A program made the translations under genes and the position numbers. Of a stretch of 64,000 bases of DNA, positions 18,281 through 27,420 are shown piece by piece; position 1 is the stretch's first letter; every line of letters starts with the position of its first letter. The stretch lies in assembly GCF_030295995.1 (NCBI RefSeq), contig NZ_AP027365.1:1674001-1738000 (forward strand), read 5' to 3'. This DNA is from Thalassotalea hakodatensis (GTDB taxonomy: Bacteria > Pseudomonadota > Gammaproteobacteria > Enterobacterales > Alteromonadaceae). The notes beneath the pieces were generated by a model. The model was not told where the DNA came from, ran no database searches, and saw only the letters and a list, made by a program, of their open reading frames with translations.

Positions 18281-18594
18281 ATACCAATTCGCATAAAGAT
18301 TAAGTCAGTTCAGAGCGATGTCAGAGGTGGGAGAATAAGCGAAACGTGTGCAGGTATAGTCGTTCTACATCAAACACGTTTTGCGCAATTATCGCGCCTC
18401 TAACACGCTCCCAAAGGTCGAGTTTAAACGCTTCATAGCCTGTGTTGTTGATTTTAACAAGGACGCTACAAGGATGTAGCTTATTAGAGAACGCAGGAGC
18501 ACGTTCTCCTGAATAACCATTCTCTGCAATCAACGCCGTGCCTCTAAAGCGTTTAATTCTCGCTGAATGACCGAATATTTATGCGAATTGGTAT
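18281..18594. mobile_element. MITE-like element, 314 bp
   Basis: The ends are perfect 17-bp inverted repeats: ATACCAATTCGCATAAA at 18281-18297 and its complement at 18578-18594. Similarity continues more loosely inwards (GTCAGTTCAGAG against GTCATTCAGCGAG). A minus-strand frame of 70 codons inside has no recognised family and may be a transposase leftover or chance. No target duplication is obvious. The element probably moves with a transposase encoded elsewhere. Confidence 0.7.
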
Positions 18595-18720
18595 TAAATG
18601 CCCGAAATAAACTAGCTTTAATTTCAGAGCAATTTTTTTATCTCGATGGATTATATAAGGTTTATTATTTACGCAACTTTAGCTAATTATCATACTATTT
18701 GTTAACTATGTATAAATAAT

Positions 18721-18753
18721 AAAAGCCTATCAGCATGAACTGATAGGCTTTTT
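18721..18753. terminator. Bidirectional terminator
   Basis: Perfect stem AAAAGCCTATCAG / CTGATAGGCTTTT with a 6-nt loop and T-runs on both strands. It lies just after the TonB receptor gene on the minus strand. Confidence 0.85.
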
Positions 18754-18779
18754 CTAACAAGTTATATTTTGCTTAACAA

Positions 18780-21761
18780 TTAGAATGAAATACGTGCCCC
18801 TAGGTAGAAACGACGTGGTTCAACCCACTCCATTTCTTCACCATAAGAAAACGTACCATCACCACCAGCTAAGTCTTGTACTCTGATTGGTGCTTGATCG
18901 TCTAATGCGTTAAAGATATCTAAGAAAAATTCGGCTTTGTAGTTGTCAAATTCATGAACATACTTAACTCGAATATCTAAGGTACCGTAAGATGGCGTTA
19001 CATCTGAGCCGACAACACCGTCTTGAACCCATTCAGTGTTCCAACCGCCAAATTCATAGGCATTTTCTTCCATAAGCGGTAAGTGACGGCCATATAAAGC
19101 AAAGGTCTTACTGTAACGTGTACCTGAGTTCCAGTTATACACTGCACCTACTTCAATACCGTTTTCAAAATAGTAGGTACCTAATACTTTTGCTTGATGC
19201 TCAATATTACCAGGCTGCTTACCATACATATTTGGTGCTCTAGGATCTAATACTTCCCAATCACCTTGGAAGTCAGCGTTTCCGTCTGAGTTAGAGTTAC
19301 CTTTCGCATCATTATAGGTATACGATGCTAGTAAGTTCCAATTATCAGTACGTAGTTTTTTGAAGGTCACTTCAACGCCTTCATAATCACGTTTACCACC
19401 TGCTAATGTGCCAATAACATAGTTAGAACCAGGGTTACCATCATAGCCGAAGTAAGAATATGGTAATTCAAAATCAGTTCCTGCCATATAACCGTCTTCA
19501 CTGTAGATACTAAGATCATAGTCTTCCATAATATCTCTTGTTTTACGGTTGGTATAAGTAATTGAGATATTGGTATCTTCAGATAAGTTGGTTGAGTAAC
19601 CAATTAAAAACTCATCAGTGTAAGGTGTTTTCGTTGTTGGTGAGAAAAACGCATCTTGCGTACTTACACCACCACGAGTTCTGTAGGTTAACCATCTGTC
19701 TTGTACATAAATTTGCTCTTCACGTACTGAACCGGTTAAGTTACCCGCGAATGAGGTCATATCTGTTCTAATTGGATCATAATATCGACCACCGAATGCC
19801 CACACTTTTGAGTCGCCATCACCATTAATGTCATATACAACACTTAAACGTGGTGCAATTTCCCAATCAAATGTGAAAATACTTTCGCCAGTTGACGCAA
19901 TGTGTTCCCATTCTTCAGCACGAATACCAGCATTAATTGTCCATTCTTCATAGGTGATACTGTCTTGAAAATAGAATATTTTGCCTTTGGTTTCCATTTT
20001 AGATTCAGCTTGCTGAGTTTGCTGAATACGGTAAACGTTTACCGCATCATTCGGGTTACCCGACGTACTACCGAAAGTTAAACTTTCTAGTTCATCTTCT
20101 GAAATACTGCCATCACTATTAGCATCAAGAAGGTTTAAGTAGTAAGCTGAGTCAGAACTACCTTCCATGGCTTCTTGAATACGCTGATAATCCGTAGAAG
20201 ATAATGCTTTTTCACCTGTCCAACTACCGTTTGCGTAGTCACCTAAGGTTGCACCTGCATCACCAGTACCAATCGAGTTGTATTGTGCTCCGTCACCGGT
20301 ATAAACAGAATTGGTAATATTTTCGTTTGTTTCCCATTCGAAACCTGTTTCAATGGTATGCTCACCAAAAGCGGTGTCGAAATAGTATTCGAAGTTAATA
20401 TAAACATTTTCTTTGTTACGGTCTCTTAAAGTATCAGCCCCTAAGCCACCTTGGTCCGTTTGACTTTGCGTAGGGTTTATAGAGCGATAGGCAACATCAT
20501 TAAAGGTTGATTTATCCGCGGCAATATCAGAAAGTTCTGACTCATGACGCATCCAACCGGCATTGATAACTAATTCATCCCAATAATGGGTATAATCAAT
20601 TTTTATATTATCACCACCCGTTTTACGAGCGCGATCACGGTTATTCAGCGTACTAATATCTTTTGAACCTGAGATATCGGATGGGTCATTAAAGTAAGTT
20701 AGCACTAAACGGTCATTATCTGTTGGTTGCCACGTTAACTTACCAAAGCCTAGTTCATCATCTCGTTCAACATTACGGCTAAATTGGCCTGTTGATGGAT
20801 CTACCACATCATCTTCACGGTTTTTTAATTGATATGAGGCAAAAAACCACAGTTGATCTTTAATGATTGGGCCACCTAACGTAACGGCTGTATCAAAAGT
20901 AGAAAATGCGCTATCGGCTTTTGTAGAGCTTTCATAATCACTGACTAAACTATCATTTTGTAAATAATAGTTAATTGAACCATGAAACTCGTTACTGCCT
21001 GATTTTGTTACAACTCGAGACACTAAGCCAGAACCACCAGCGTATTTTGCCGGTATAGCGCCGGTAATAACTTGTTGTTCCTGTATAATTTCAGAGTTAA
21101 TACCACCGCCGTGAGTACCTGTAACATTATCGGTTACATTTACGCCATCAATATAATAAACGTTATCTGAAGACGTACCTGCACCACCATAGCGGGCATC
21201 TGGTACATCAGAGTAGTTAACCCCTGATTTTGATGAAGGGTTACCACCTGCACTTGGTTTTACCCCAGGTGCTAATTGTAAGTAACTTTGATATGAACGA
21301 CCAGTTGGTAAAGACTCTGTCATATCGAGTGTGATATCCATACCTGTTGTCGCTGACGTAGTATCTATTGCCGCTGTAGAGCGCCCTGATACCACGATAG
21401 TTTCCATGTCACTTGAAGCCCCGCCTACAGCGTAACTTAAGTTTAAGTTTTTACCTGTTACCACTCTTACATTATTCGCTTCAAATGGCTGAATTGATGC
21501 ACCATTTATGCTCACAGTATACTTACTAGAAGCATCTAAGCCACGCAATGTTACATAACCTTCAGAGTCTGTTACAGCTTCTCTACTGGTTAAACTATCT
21601 GGAGTTTGTACAGATACCGTAGCACCCGCGACAGATTGACCATTTGCATCAGTTACATGGATTTTTAAACCACCAGTTGATGCAGCGTATGCCGTTGCAG
21701 ACATCCCTATTGTGGCCGCTACAGCAATAGCTGTTAATGACCTTTTAAATGTGTATTTCAT
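18780..21761 (-). CDS. Oar-like TonB-dependent receptor with carboxypeptidase-regulatory-like plug domain
   Basis: This outer-membrane protein of 993 residues has a clear signal peptide (MKYTFKRSLTAIAVAATIG to SATAYA), an N-terminal CarboxypepD_reg-like beta-sandwich (about 30-110: GGLKIHVTDANGQSVAGATVS), a plug domain (VYYIDGVNVTDNVTG near 200) and a long beta-barrel ending in Phe (LGARISF). Oar-type receptors are abundant in Alteromonadales and are linked to protein or peptide uptake, though the substrate is unknown here. I placed the start at 21761, with GGAGAG before it, because the 72 residues of open frame upstream resemble no signal peptide. An EF-hand-like DANSDGSISEDEL loop occurs in the barrel region. 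Confidence 0.9.
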   Translation of the reverse strand: MKYTFKRSLTAIAVAATIGMSATAYAASTGGLKIHVTDANGQSVAGATVSVQTPDSLTSREAVTDSEGYVTLRGLDASSKYTVSINGASIQPFEANNVRVVTGKNLNLSYAVGGASSDMETIVVSGRSTAAIDTTSATTGMDITLDMTESLPTGRSYQSYLQLAPGVKPSAGGNPSSKSGVNYSDVPDARYGGAGTSSDNVYYIDGVNVTDNVTGTHGGGINSEIIQEQQVITGAIPAKYAGGSGLVSRVVTKSGSNEFHGSINYYLQNDSLVSDYESSTKADSAFSTFDTAVTLGGPIIKDQLWFFASYQLKNREDDVVDPSTGQFSRNVERDDELGFGKLTWQPTDNDRLVLTYFNDPSDISGSKDISTLNNRDRARKTGGDNIKIDYTHYWDELVINAGWMRHESELSDIAADKSTFNDVAYRSINPTQSQTDQGGLGADTLRDRNKENVYINFEYYFDTAFGEHTIETGFEWETNENITNSVYTGDGAQYNSIGTGDAGATLGDYANGSWTGEKALSSTDYQRIQEAMEGSSDSAYYLNLLDANSDGSISEDELESLTFGSTSGNPNDAVNVYRIQQTQQAESKMETKGKIFYFQDSITYEEWTINAGIRAEEWEHIASTGESIFTFDWEIAPRLSVVYDINGDGDSKVWAFGGRYYDPIRTDMTSFAGNLTGSVREEQIYVQDRWLTYRTRGGVSTQDAFFSPTTKTPYTDEFLIGYSTNLSEDTNISITYTNRKTRDIMEDYDLSIYSEDGYMAGTDFELPYSYFGYDGNPGSNYVIGTLAGGKRDYEGVEVTFKKLRTDNWNLLASYTYNDAKGNSNSDGNADFQGDWEVLDPRAPNMYGKQPGNIEHQAKVLGTYYFENGIEVGAVYNWNSGTRYSKTFALYGRHLPLMEENAYEFGGWNTEWVQDGVVGSDVTPSYGTLDIRVKYVHEFDNYKAEFFLDIFNALDDQAPIRVQDLAGGDGTFSYGEEMEWVEPRRFYLGARISF

Positions 21762-22203
21762 ATTGTTTCTCTCCGGACTTAAATTATTAATTTTTATGTA
21801 ATTATTGAGACTACAAAATGCAGTATCATCGTTAATGATGCACGAATAATCTTCTTTTTCAAGTTGCTTTACTAAAACGCTAAAAAATATTAATAAAACT
21901 TGGTTGTTTTTATAAGTTGCTGATAAATAAGTGTTAATACTCTTTAAAAAGCTCGATACGTTCTTAAATATGTACATTTTGCATATTTTTCAATATTAAT
22001 AGTGTTGTAATAATTTGTGTAAAAAGGTAAAAATTTGTTTTGGTTACATTTTGTTCCTTTCTTGTTTACATTTTATTAACTGATATTCGCTGGGTGTCAT
22101 TCTATAAAAGGTATTTCTGTTAGCTGGAACGAGTGATAGATTAGTTCAAAACAAATCGTAAAATATCTTTTGACTACATACGTAACCCTAAAATCAATAA
22201 ATA
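21762..22203. promoter_or_regulatory. Region between TonB receptor and zapE with a TTACATTTT direct repeat
   Basis: This AT-rich 442-bp gap between divergent genes holds two copies of TTACATTTT at 22044-22052 and 22066-22074, 22 bp apart, or two helical turns. Such spacing suits a dimeric regulator acting on the receptor gene, but no known motif was matched. Nothing else was recognised. Confidence 0.35.
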
Positions 22204-23430
22204 ATGTTAGATAATTCACCCATAAGACAATACAACTCATTAATTAGTCAAAATAAAATTTATACTGATCCTGCTCAGACTCAGGCTATTTCTTTATTAC
22301 AACAACTCTATGAAACAATACAGCAAACACCGCATAAACGTGGTTTGTTAAAGAAAGCAGCTGAAGTGAAAGGTCTCTATTTGTGGGGTGAAGTGGGGCG
22401 CGGCAAAACATTTTTAATGGACTTGTTTGTTCAAAGCTTACCTGCTGAAATTTGCAGAAGGCATCACTTTCACCATTTTATGCAAGACGTTCATCACCAA
22501 CTTCAACGTTTAACCGGTAAACCAGAACCACTCACACTTATTGCTAAGCAATACCGTCAGCAATTTAGAGTTCTCTGTTTTGATGAGTTTTATGTTTCAG
22601 ATATTGGTGATGCAATGTTACTCGGCAGGTTAATGAAAGCGATGTTTGAGTTTGGCATTGTTATCGTTACGACCAGTAATTGTGCTCCTGAACAGTTATA
22701 TCGCAATGGTTTACAACGTGAATGCTTTCTTCCTGCAATTGCAGCCATAAAGCATTACATGCAAATAGTACATCTTGATGGAAAACAAGATCATCGGCAT
22801 CGTAGCCTAACCTTCCAAAAAATTTACTTTCAATTACCCCATGATGTTGAAGAACAAAATAAACTACATCAACGCTTGTTAACTGAATTTAATTTAATAT
22901 TCTCAACGTCAGCTAGCGATATAGATGCAGAGAACTCATCAAATGAAATAGCTATCTTAGGTAGAAATATTCCCTTTATTGCTAAAAGCACTAATGATAA
23001 TAATCGCAGCATCTGTTTTGACTTTTCACAACTGTGCCAAGGCCCACGTAGTCATTTTGATTATGTAGAATTAGCAAAGAAATTCGACACAATACTATTA
23101 TTAAATATCCCACCATTAAGTGGCGATCCTTATGAACGTATTAAAGCAAGAGGCACTGAAGACAACGGTTTAGCGATGGATAATTCAGCTAGTAAAACAG
23201 GTGACAGAGAAATTTGCTTAGCTCCTATGGATGATGCAGTAAGACGGTTCATTGCTTTTATTGATGAATGTTATGATCGTAGAATAAATGTTGTACTAAC
23301 CAGTTATGTCGCTCAAACTGCACTATATAATAGTGGAACGTTAATGTTTGAGTTTGAACGAGCTAAAAGCCGGTTGATCGAAATGGCATCGTTAGAATAT
23401 CGACAATTAAGTACAAAACATTATGGATGA
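22204..23430 (+). CDS. zapE: AFG1-family ATPase, cell-division protein ZapE
   Basis: This 408-residue AFG1/LACE1-type P-loop ATPase has Walker A GEVGRGKT at 62-69, Walker B VLCFDEF at 123-129, FVSDI-like YVSDIGDAM at 130-138, and sensor-1 region VIVTTSN near 155. In E. coli ZapE acts at the constricting Z-ring. It is slightly longer than usual because of a variable insert near 325-345 (GTEDNGLAMDNSASK). It has no clear Shine-Dalgarno sequence and overlaps the 3' end of the convergent agaR-like gene by 10 bp. Its place inside a GalNAc locus is probably accidental. Confidence 0.88.
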   Translation: MLDNSPIRQYNSLISQNKIYTDPAQTQAISLLQQLYETIQQTPHKRGLLKKAAEVKGLYLWGEVGRGKTFLMDLFVQSLPAEICRRHHFHHFMQDVHHQLQRLTGKPEPLTLIAKQYRQQFRVLCFDEFYVSDIGDAMLLGRLMKAMFEFGIVIVTTSNCAPEQLYRNGLQRECFLPAIAAIKHYMQIVHLDGKQDHRHRSLTFQKIYFQLPHDVEEQNKLHQRLLTEFNLIFSTSASDIDAENSSNEIAILGRNIPFIAKSTNDNNRSICFDFSQLCQGPRSHFDYVELAKKFDTILLLNIPPLSGDPYERIKARGTEDNGLAMDNSASKTGDREICLAPMDDAVRRFIAFIDECYDRRINVVLTSYVAQTALYNSGTLMFEFERAKSRLIEMASLEYRQLSTKHYG

Positions 23431-24185
23431 ATAATAAGGTTCACGCCATTTCTTTCAAGCATTTGAGCAAAAGCATCAGGTATGCCTGAATCAGTGATCA
23501 AAACATCTATGTCAGCTAAACCACATATTTTGTGTACGCCTGAGCGATTGAACTTTGATGAGTCAGCAACGGTGATCACTTCTTTAGCAACTTTACGCAT
23601 TAAACGATTCATCATTGCTTCATATTCAAAATGGGTCGTAATTCCAGAATTAAAGTCTATACCATCTACACCGAGAAACGCTTTGTCAAAATGATAGCGC
23701 TCTAAACTGTCTTCTGCTTGTCTACCGTAAAAAGATAACGACGTTTTTCTTAGTACACCGCCAGTCATCAACACCTCTACCCCAGAAGCACTTAATAGGT
23801 TTTGAGCAACATTTAAGCCGTTGGTCATAACAACGAGTCTATCAAAAGAATGCAAGCAGTTCGCTAATTCAGCCATTGTTGAGCCAGAATCTAAAATAAT
23901 AGCTTCACCTTCTTTAATTTGATGGCTAGCCAACTCTGCTAGTTTTCGTTTAATATCAATTTGAGCACAATGCTTTTCATTGATTGAAAGCTCTTTTGAA
24001 ATTACCTTGCTAGCCACAGCACCACCACGAGTTCTACTGACTAAGCTCTTTTTATCTAAATAATTTAAATCGCCTCGAATGGTGACTTCTGATACTTGAT
24101 AGTTAGTAGCTAAATCATCTACAGATACTCGTCCGTGCTTGAGAGTTTTTTGCACAATATCATGTCGTCTTTCTATCGTATTCAT
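23421..24185 (-). CDS. agaR: DeoR-family transcriptional regulator, probable AgaR
   Basis: This 254-residue DeoR-type repressor has an N-terminal helix-turn-helix (VSVDDLATNYQVSEVTIRGDL, about 19-39) followed by the phosphosugar-sensing DeoRC domain with GSTMAELANCL, VMTNGLNVAQ and FLGVDGID, the SIS-like ligand loops. Its setting next to a TonB receptor with GalNAc-type neighbours, and the AgaR-like sites in its own upstream region and in the agaZ/GH109 promoter, point to AgaR, which is expected to respond to GalN-6-phosphate or tagatose phosphates. The ATG at 24185 has GGAAG 5 nt upstream; a TTG 12 bp earlier is the only other choice. Confidence 0.82.
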   Translation of the reverse strand: MNTIERRHDIVQKTLKHGRVSVDDLATNYQVSEVTIRGDLNYLDKKSLVSRTRGGAVASKVISKELSINEKHCAQIDIKRKLAELASHQIKEGEAIILDSGSTMAELANCLHSFDRLVVMTNGLNVAQNLLSASGVEVLMTGGVLRKTSLSFYGRQAEDSLERYHFDKAFLGVDGIDFNSGITTHFEYEAMMNRLMRKVAKEVITVADSSKFNRSGVHKICGLADIDVLITDSGIPDAFAQMLERNGVNLIIHP

Positions 24186-24225
24186 CATAACTTCCAACTT
24201 ACTACGTTTTGAACATCATAATCTT

Positions 24226-24241
24226 CTTTCATAATCTTTCA
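24226..24241 (+). promoter_or_regulatory. Predicted AgaR operator
   Basis: CTTTCATAATCTTTCA agrees with the site at 5288-5303 at 12 of 16 positions and has the same TTTC spacing. It lies 40 bp upstream of the regulator start and about 225 bp before the TonB receptor, suiting autoregulation and receptor control. Confidence 0.55.
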
Positions 24242-24263
24242 ACAATAAAAAACTGTGAAACCT

Positions 24264-24279
24264 CTTTCGTATCACTTAA
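24264..24279 (+). promoter_or_regulatory. Second AgaR-like half-site region
   Basis: CTTTCGTATCACTT keeps the first TTTCGT half-site but only weakly the second. An inverted CTTTCACTTT is found at 24341-24350 on the minus strand. Together with 24226 they could form the multiple-site array usual for AgaR-controlled promoters. Confidence 0.35.
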
Positions 24280-24466
24280 TGTTATGATTTATAAGTTTAA
24301 ATTGTGAATGTTTTGTTTTTATTTAGCCTTGTTTAAATAAAAAGTGAAAGGTTTTGTTGGTTTTAATTGTTGATTTTTGGGTTTCATTAGGTGTATATAT
24401 ATAGCGTGGTAAAAGTAAAACAAATAATAACTACAACTAAACATGAGATATAAGAGAGGGTACAGC

Positions 24467-27328
24467 ATGGCAAATCACCAGAAAAAATACCTGAGCTTAC
24501 TTATTGGTTCCATATTGGGGGTCAGTAGTGTTTGCACAGTTGCTCAAGAAACAGATCAGGAAGTGGATACTTCTGATAACGCGAAAGAAAAAGAAACCGA
24601 AGTTATTGAAGTTCGCGGTATGAAGAGCAGTATAAAAGAATCTTTATTTATAAAGCAAAACTCTATTCAAGTGGTTGATGCCATTGTTGCAGAAGATATT
24701 GGTAAGTTTCCGGATCAAAACGTTGCTGAAGCATTACAGCGTATTACAGGTATTACCATTACACGTAATGCAGGTGAAGGACAAAACGTTACGGTTCGTG
24801 GTTTAGGTGGTGATTATAACGTTACTACTATTAACGGACGTCGTATGGCTTCTGAGCACAATAGCCGTGACTTTAACTACGACTTGATTGCTGCTGAACT
24901 CTTAGGTGGCGTTGAAGTTTATAAGTCTTCTGTTGCGCAAACACAAGAAGGCGGTATTGGTTCAGTCATCAATATTAAAACCCGTAGACCGCTTGATTTT
25001 GATGGTTTCACTATGTCTGCTTCTGCAAAGGGCATATATGAAGATAGAACGAAAGACACCACACCTCAAGCATCATTTTTAGTAAGCAACACCTTTGATG
25101 ATGGTAAATTTGGCGCGTTATTTACCGCAGTTTATTCTGAAAGAACCTTGCGTATTGACAGTTATGAAGGCCAAGGTTTTTATAATCCAGTGACAGATCC
25201 AGAGCTTACTATTCGCCAAGATGTGGATGGTAATGGTGAGTTTGATAAATACGTTGATAATGAATGGGGTTCAATTATCCCTGGTTATCTTCGTTATGGT
25301 AACAAGCAGGATACTCGCGAAAGAACCGGCGGTAGTTTAGCATTACAGTGGGTGCCAACCGATGATTTTGAATTAAATTTTGACAGTATCTATTCTTCAT
25401 ACGAAACAAATGGTACTGAATCACAAATTTCTTTTGTCACCTATGATGAAAGTTGGACTCCAGGTATTCCAGGCGTGAAAGACGTTGGTTTTGCTGATAA
25501 TGGCTTAGTCAACAAAATGACCATGTACAACAGTGGTGCAATGGCGGAATTATTGAACGTATCTCGTCCAAGAATTACTGAAACATATCAAGTAGGTGTT
25601 AACAGTAAATGGAGTGTGAATGATTCATTAACCCTAAACTTCGATTTATCGCATTCTCAATCAGAAAACGAAAACAATGGTCATAACCGTTATATTGTAG
25701 CCCGTGGTTTTGTCGAAGAAGTGTCGATTGATGCATCAACCAGTAATTTATTGCCTGACGTTACTGTTTCTCCTAATTTAGATTCAAGCTCGCCGTTTGG
25801 GGCACACTACAGTTACAACAGTGGTACGGGTATTAAAGATAAAGTGAGTGAATTCCGTGTTGATGGTAAATGGGTACCAAATATCCACTGGATTGCCTCA
25901 GTTGATTTTGGGATAAATATTGGTAAGCAGACAAAAACCACGATCGCAAACGCTTCTAAAAATGCGAGTGCATTCTCAAATGCAGGTACCATCTTAGACT
26001 CAACTGAGTATGATGAATGGGACATTGATTTTTCTTCGGCTGAGGAAATCAACGGTTTTGACTTATTCAGACTACCAAGTGATGCAGTAATTGCAGGTAA
26101 CTTTGATGGCTTTATGAGTGGTGAACCAGGTAAACACCCAACGCCATGGCCAATGTTTGATTACGATAAATTATTCTCATTCTATGAAAGTATTAGCCCA
26201 GAAGCTGCAAATCAGCTGATAAAAGCAACGCCTCGTCCAAATGATTCATATGATGTATCTGAACAAACAAGTGCTATTTACCTTGCGATAAACATTGAAG
26301 ATGATATTTATGATTTTCCATACGTGTTAAATCTTGGTGTACGCGCAATTGAAACCAAGGTGACCAGTACCGGATTTTCATTAAACCCAGCATTAGTGAA
26401 TTTTGTGGCAGCAGACAATGAGAACCCTGAAATCATCAAATTTTTGAAAGAGGTTGAAAACTATCAAGAAGTTGTTGATTTTGAAGATTCATATCAAGAT
26501 GTATTACCAAGTTTCAACTTTAAATTAAACCTAACCGATGAGTTGGTTTTCCGTGCGGCAGCGTCAAAAGTTATTACGCGTCCTAGCATTGGTAACTTAA
26601 AAGCATGGAGCTACGTTAATATTAACGATCGCGAATATCATGCATCTAACCCAGGTTTGGAGCCATTACGTGCAACGCAAGGTGACTTGGCATTAGAGTG
26701 GTATTTCTCCGAGTACGGTGCATTAACGACTGCGTTTTATGTTAAAGATATCGAAACCTTTTCTACGTACGGTAGAAACGGCACCATTGATATAGATGGT
26801 GAAGAATTCACGATTGAATCACATATTAACAGTGATGCTGGCGGAAAAATTCAAGGTGTTGAAATTGCCTATCAACAATCTTTTACCGATATTTTACCAG
26901 CGCCATTTGATGGTTTAGGTATTCAATTAAACTACACCATTGTTGACTCTGGTTATGACGAAGTAGAAGAAGGTCACGATGAATTTGATTTTCGTGAACG
27001 AGACTTACCGTTCAAAGGTATGTCTAAACATTCTTATAACGCCGTTATTTACTATGAGAAAGACAAAATTCAAGCACGTTTTGCCTATAACTGGCGCGAT
27101 AAATATTTAACAAATGAAGAAGACTGGGGTGGTGTTAGGTGGCAAGCCGATTATGGTCAGCTGGACTTTAGTGCAAGTTATGATCTAACCGAGCAACTTA
27201 ATATCAATATTTCAGCAAATAACCTAACGAATGAACGCGGTTATGCCTATATCGAGAACGAAGAGCAACTCGCTTATCTGTATCGTTCAGGACGCCTGTT
27301 TAATCTAGGTGTTAATTATCGTTTCTAA
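24467..27328 (+). CDS. TonB-dependent receptor, probable GalNAc-oligosaccharide transporter
   Basis: This 953-residue outer-membrane receptor has a signal peptide (LLIGSILGVSSVCTVAQ), a TonB-box region (EVIEVRGMKSS near 48), a plug (GKFPDQNVAEALQRITGITI, VRGLGGDYNVTTINGRRMAS), and a beta-barrel ending in Phe (LGVNYRF). The form is that of the Xanthomonas/Caulobacter-type receptors used for glycans. It lies divergent from the AgaR-like regulator and upstream of the DUF3472 lipoproteins, so GalNAc-containing oligosaccharides are the likely cargo. GAGAGGG stands 6 nt before ATG 24467; the earlier ATG at 24443 lacks one. Confidence 0.9.
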   Translation: MANHQKKYLSLLIGSILGVSSVCTVAQETDQEVDTSDNAKEKETEVIEVRGMKSSIKESLFIKQNSIQVVDAIVAEDIGKFPDQNVAEALQRITGITITRNAGEGQNVTVRGLGGDYNVTTINGRRMASEHNSRDFNYDLIAAELLGGVEVYKSSVAQTQEGGIGSVINIKTRRPLDFDGFTMSASAKGIYEDRTKDTTPQASFLVSNTFDDGKFGALFTAVYSERTLRIDSYEGQGFYNPVTDPELTIRQDVDGNGEFDKYVDNEWGSIIPGYLRYGNKQDTRERTGGSLALQWVPTDDFELNFDSIYSSYETNGTESQISFVTYDESWTPGIPGVKDVGFADNGLVNKMTMYNSGAMAELLNVSRPRITETYQVGVNSKWSVNDSLTLNFDLSHSQSENENNGHNRYIVARGFVEEVSIDASTSNLLPDVTVSPNLDSSSPFGAHYSYNSGTGIKDKVSEFRVDGKWVPNIHWIASVDFGINIGKQTKTTIANASKNASAFSNAGTILDSTEYDEWDIDFSSAEEINGFDLFRLPSDAVIAGNFDGFMSGEPGKHPTPWPMFDYDKLFSFYESISPEAANQLIKATPRPNDSYDVSEQTSAIYLAINIEDDIYDFPYVLNLGVRAIETKVTSTGFSLNPALVNFVAADNENPEIIKFLKEVENYQEVVDFEDSYQDVLPSFNFKLNLTDELVFRAAASKVITRPSIGNLKAWSYVNINDREYHASNPGLEPLRATQGDLALEWYFSEYGALTTAFYVKDIETFSTYGRNGTIDIDGEEFTIESHINSDAGGKIQGVEIAYQQSFTDILPAPFDGLGIQLNYTIVDSGYDEVEEGHDEFDFRERDLPFKGMSKHSYNAVIYYEKDKIQARFAYNWRDKYLTNEEDWGGVRWQADYGQLDFSASYDLTEQLNINISANNLTNERGYAYIENEEQLAYLYRSGRLFNLGVNYRF

Positions 27329-27353
27329 TTTCCAATAAATGAGACAAGAACTC

Positions 27354-27391
27354 CAGCAAGTATGCGTAATATTCATAACAATTACTTGCTG
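27354..27391 (+). other. Intercistronic hairpin
   Basis: CAGCAAGTA and TACTTGCTG form a perfect 9-bp stem with a 20-nt loop between the receptor and the first DUF3472 gene. No T-run follows directly, so it could stabilise the upstream mRNA or be a weak terminator. Confidence 0.4.
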
Positions 27392-27420
27392 TAATTATAA
27401 AAAATAGCGTGGAAAAAGTG

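Noticed and set aside
18321..18533. 70-codon minus-strand frame inside the MITE
   Set aside because: No family similarity was recognised, and it lies between perfect inverted repeats of a non-autonomous element; treated as part of that element.
21762..21977. 72-residue N-terminal extension of the Oar-like receptor
   Set aside because: It does not look like a signal peptide; a perfect signal peptide begins at 21761 with GGAGAG before it.
23421..23430. Functional coupling of zapE with agaR
   Set aside because: The 10-bp overlap is between convergent genes and does not imply a shared pathway.
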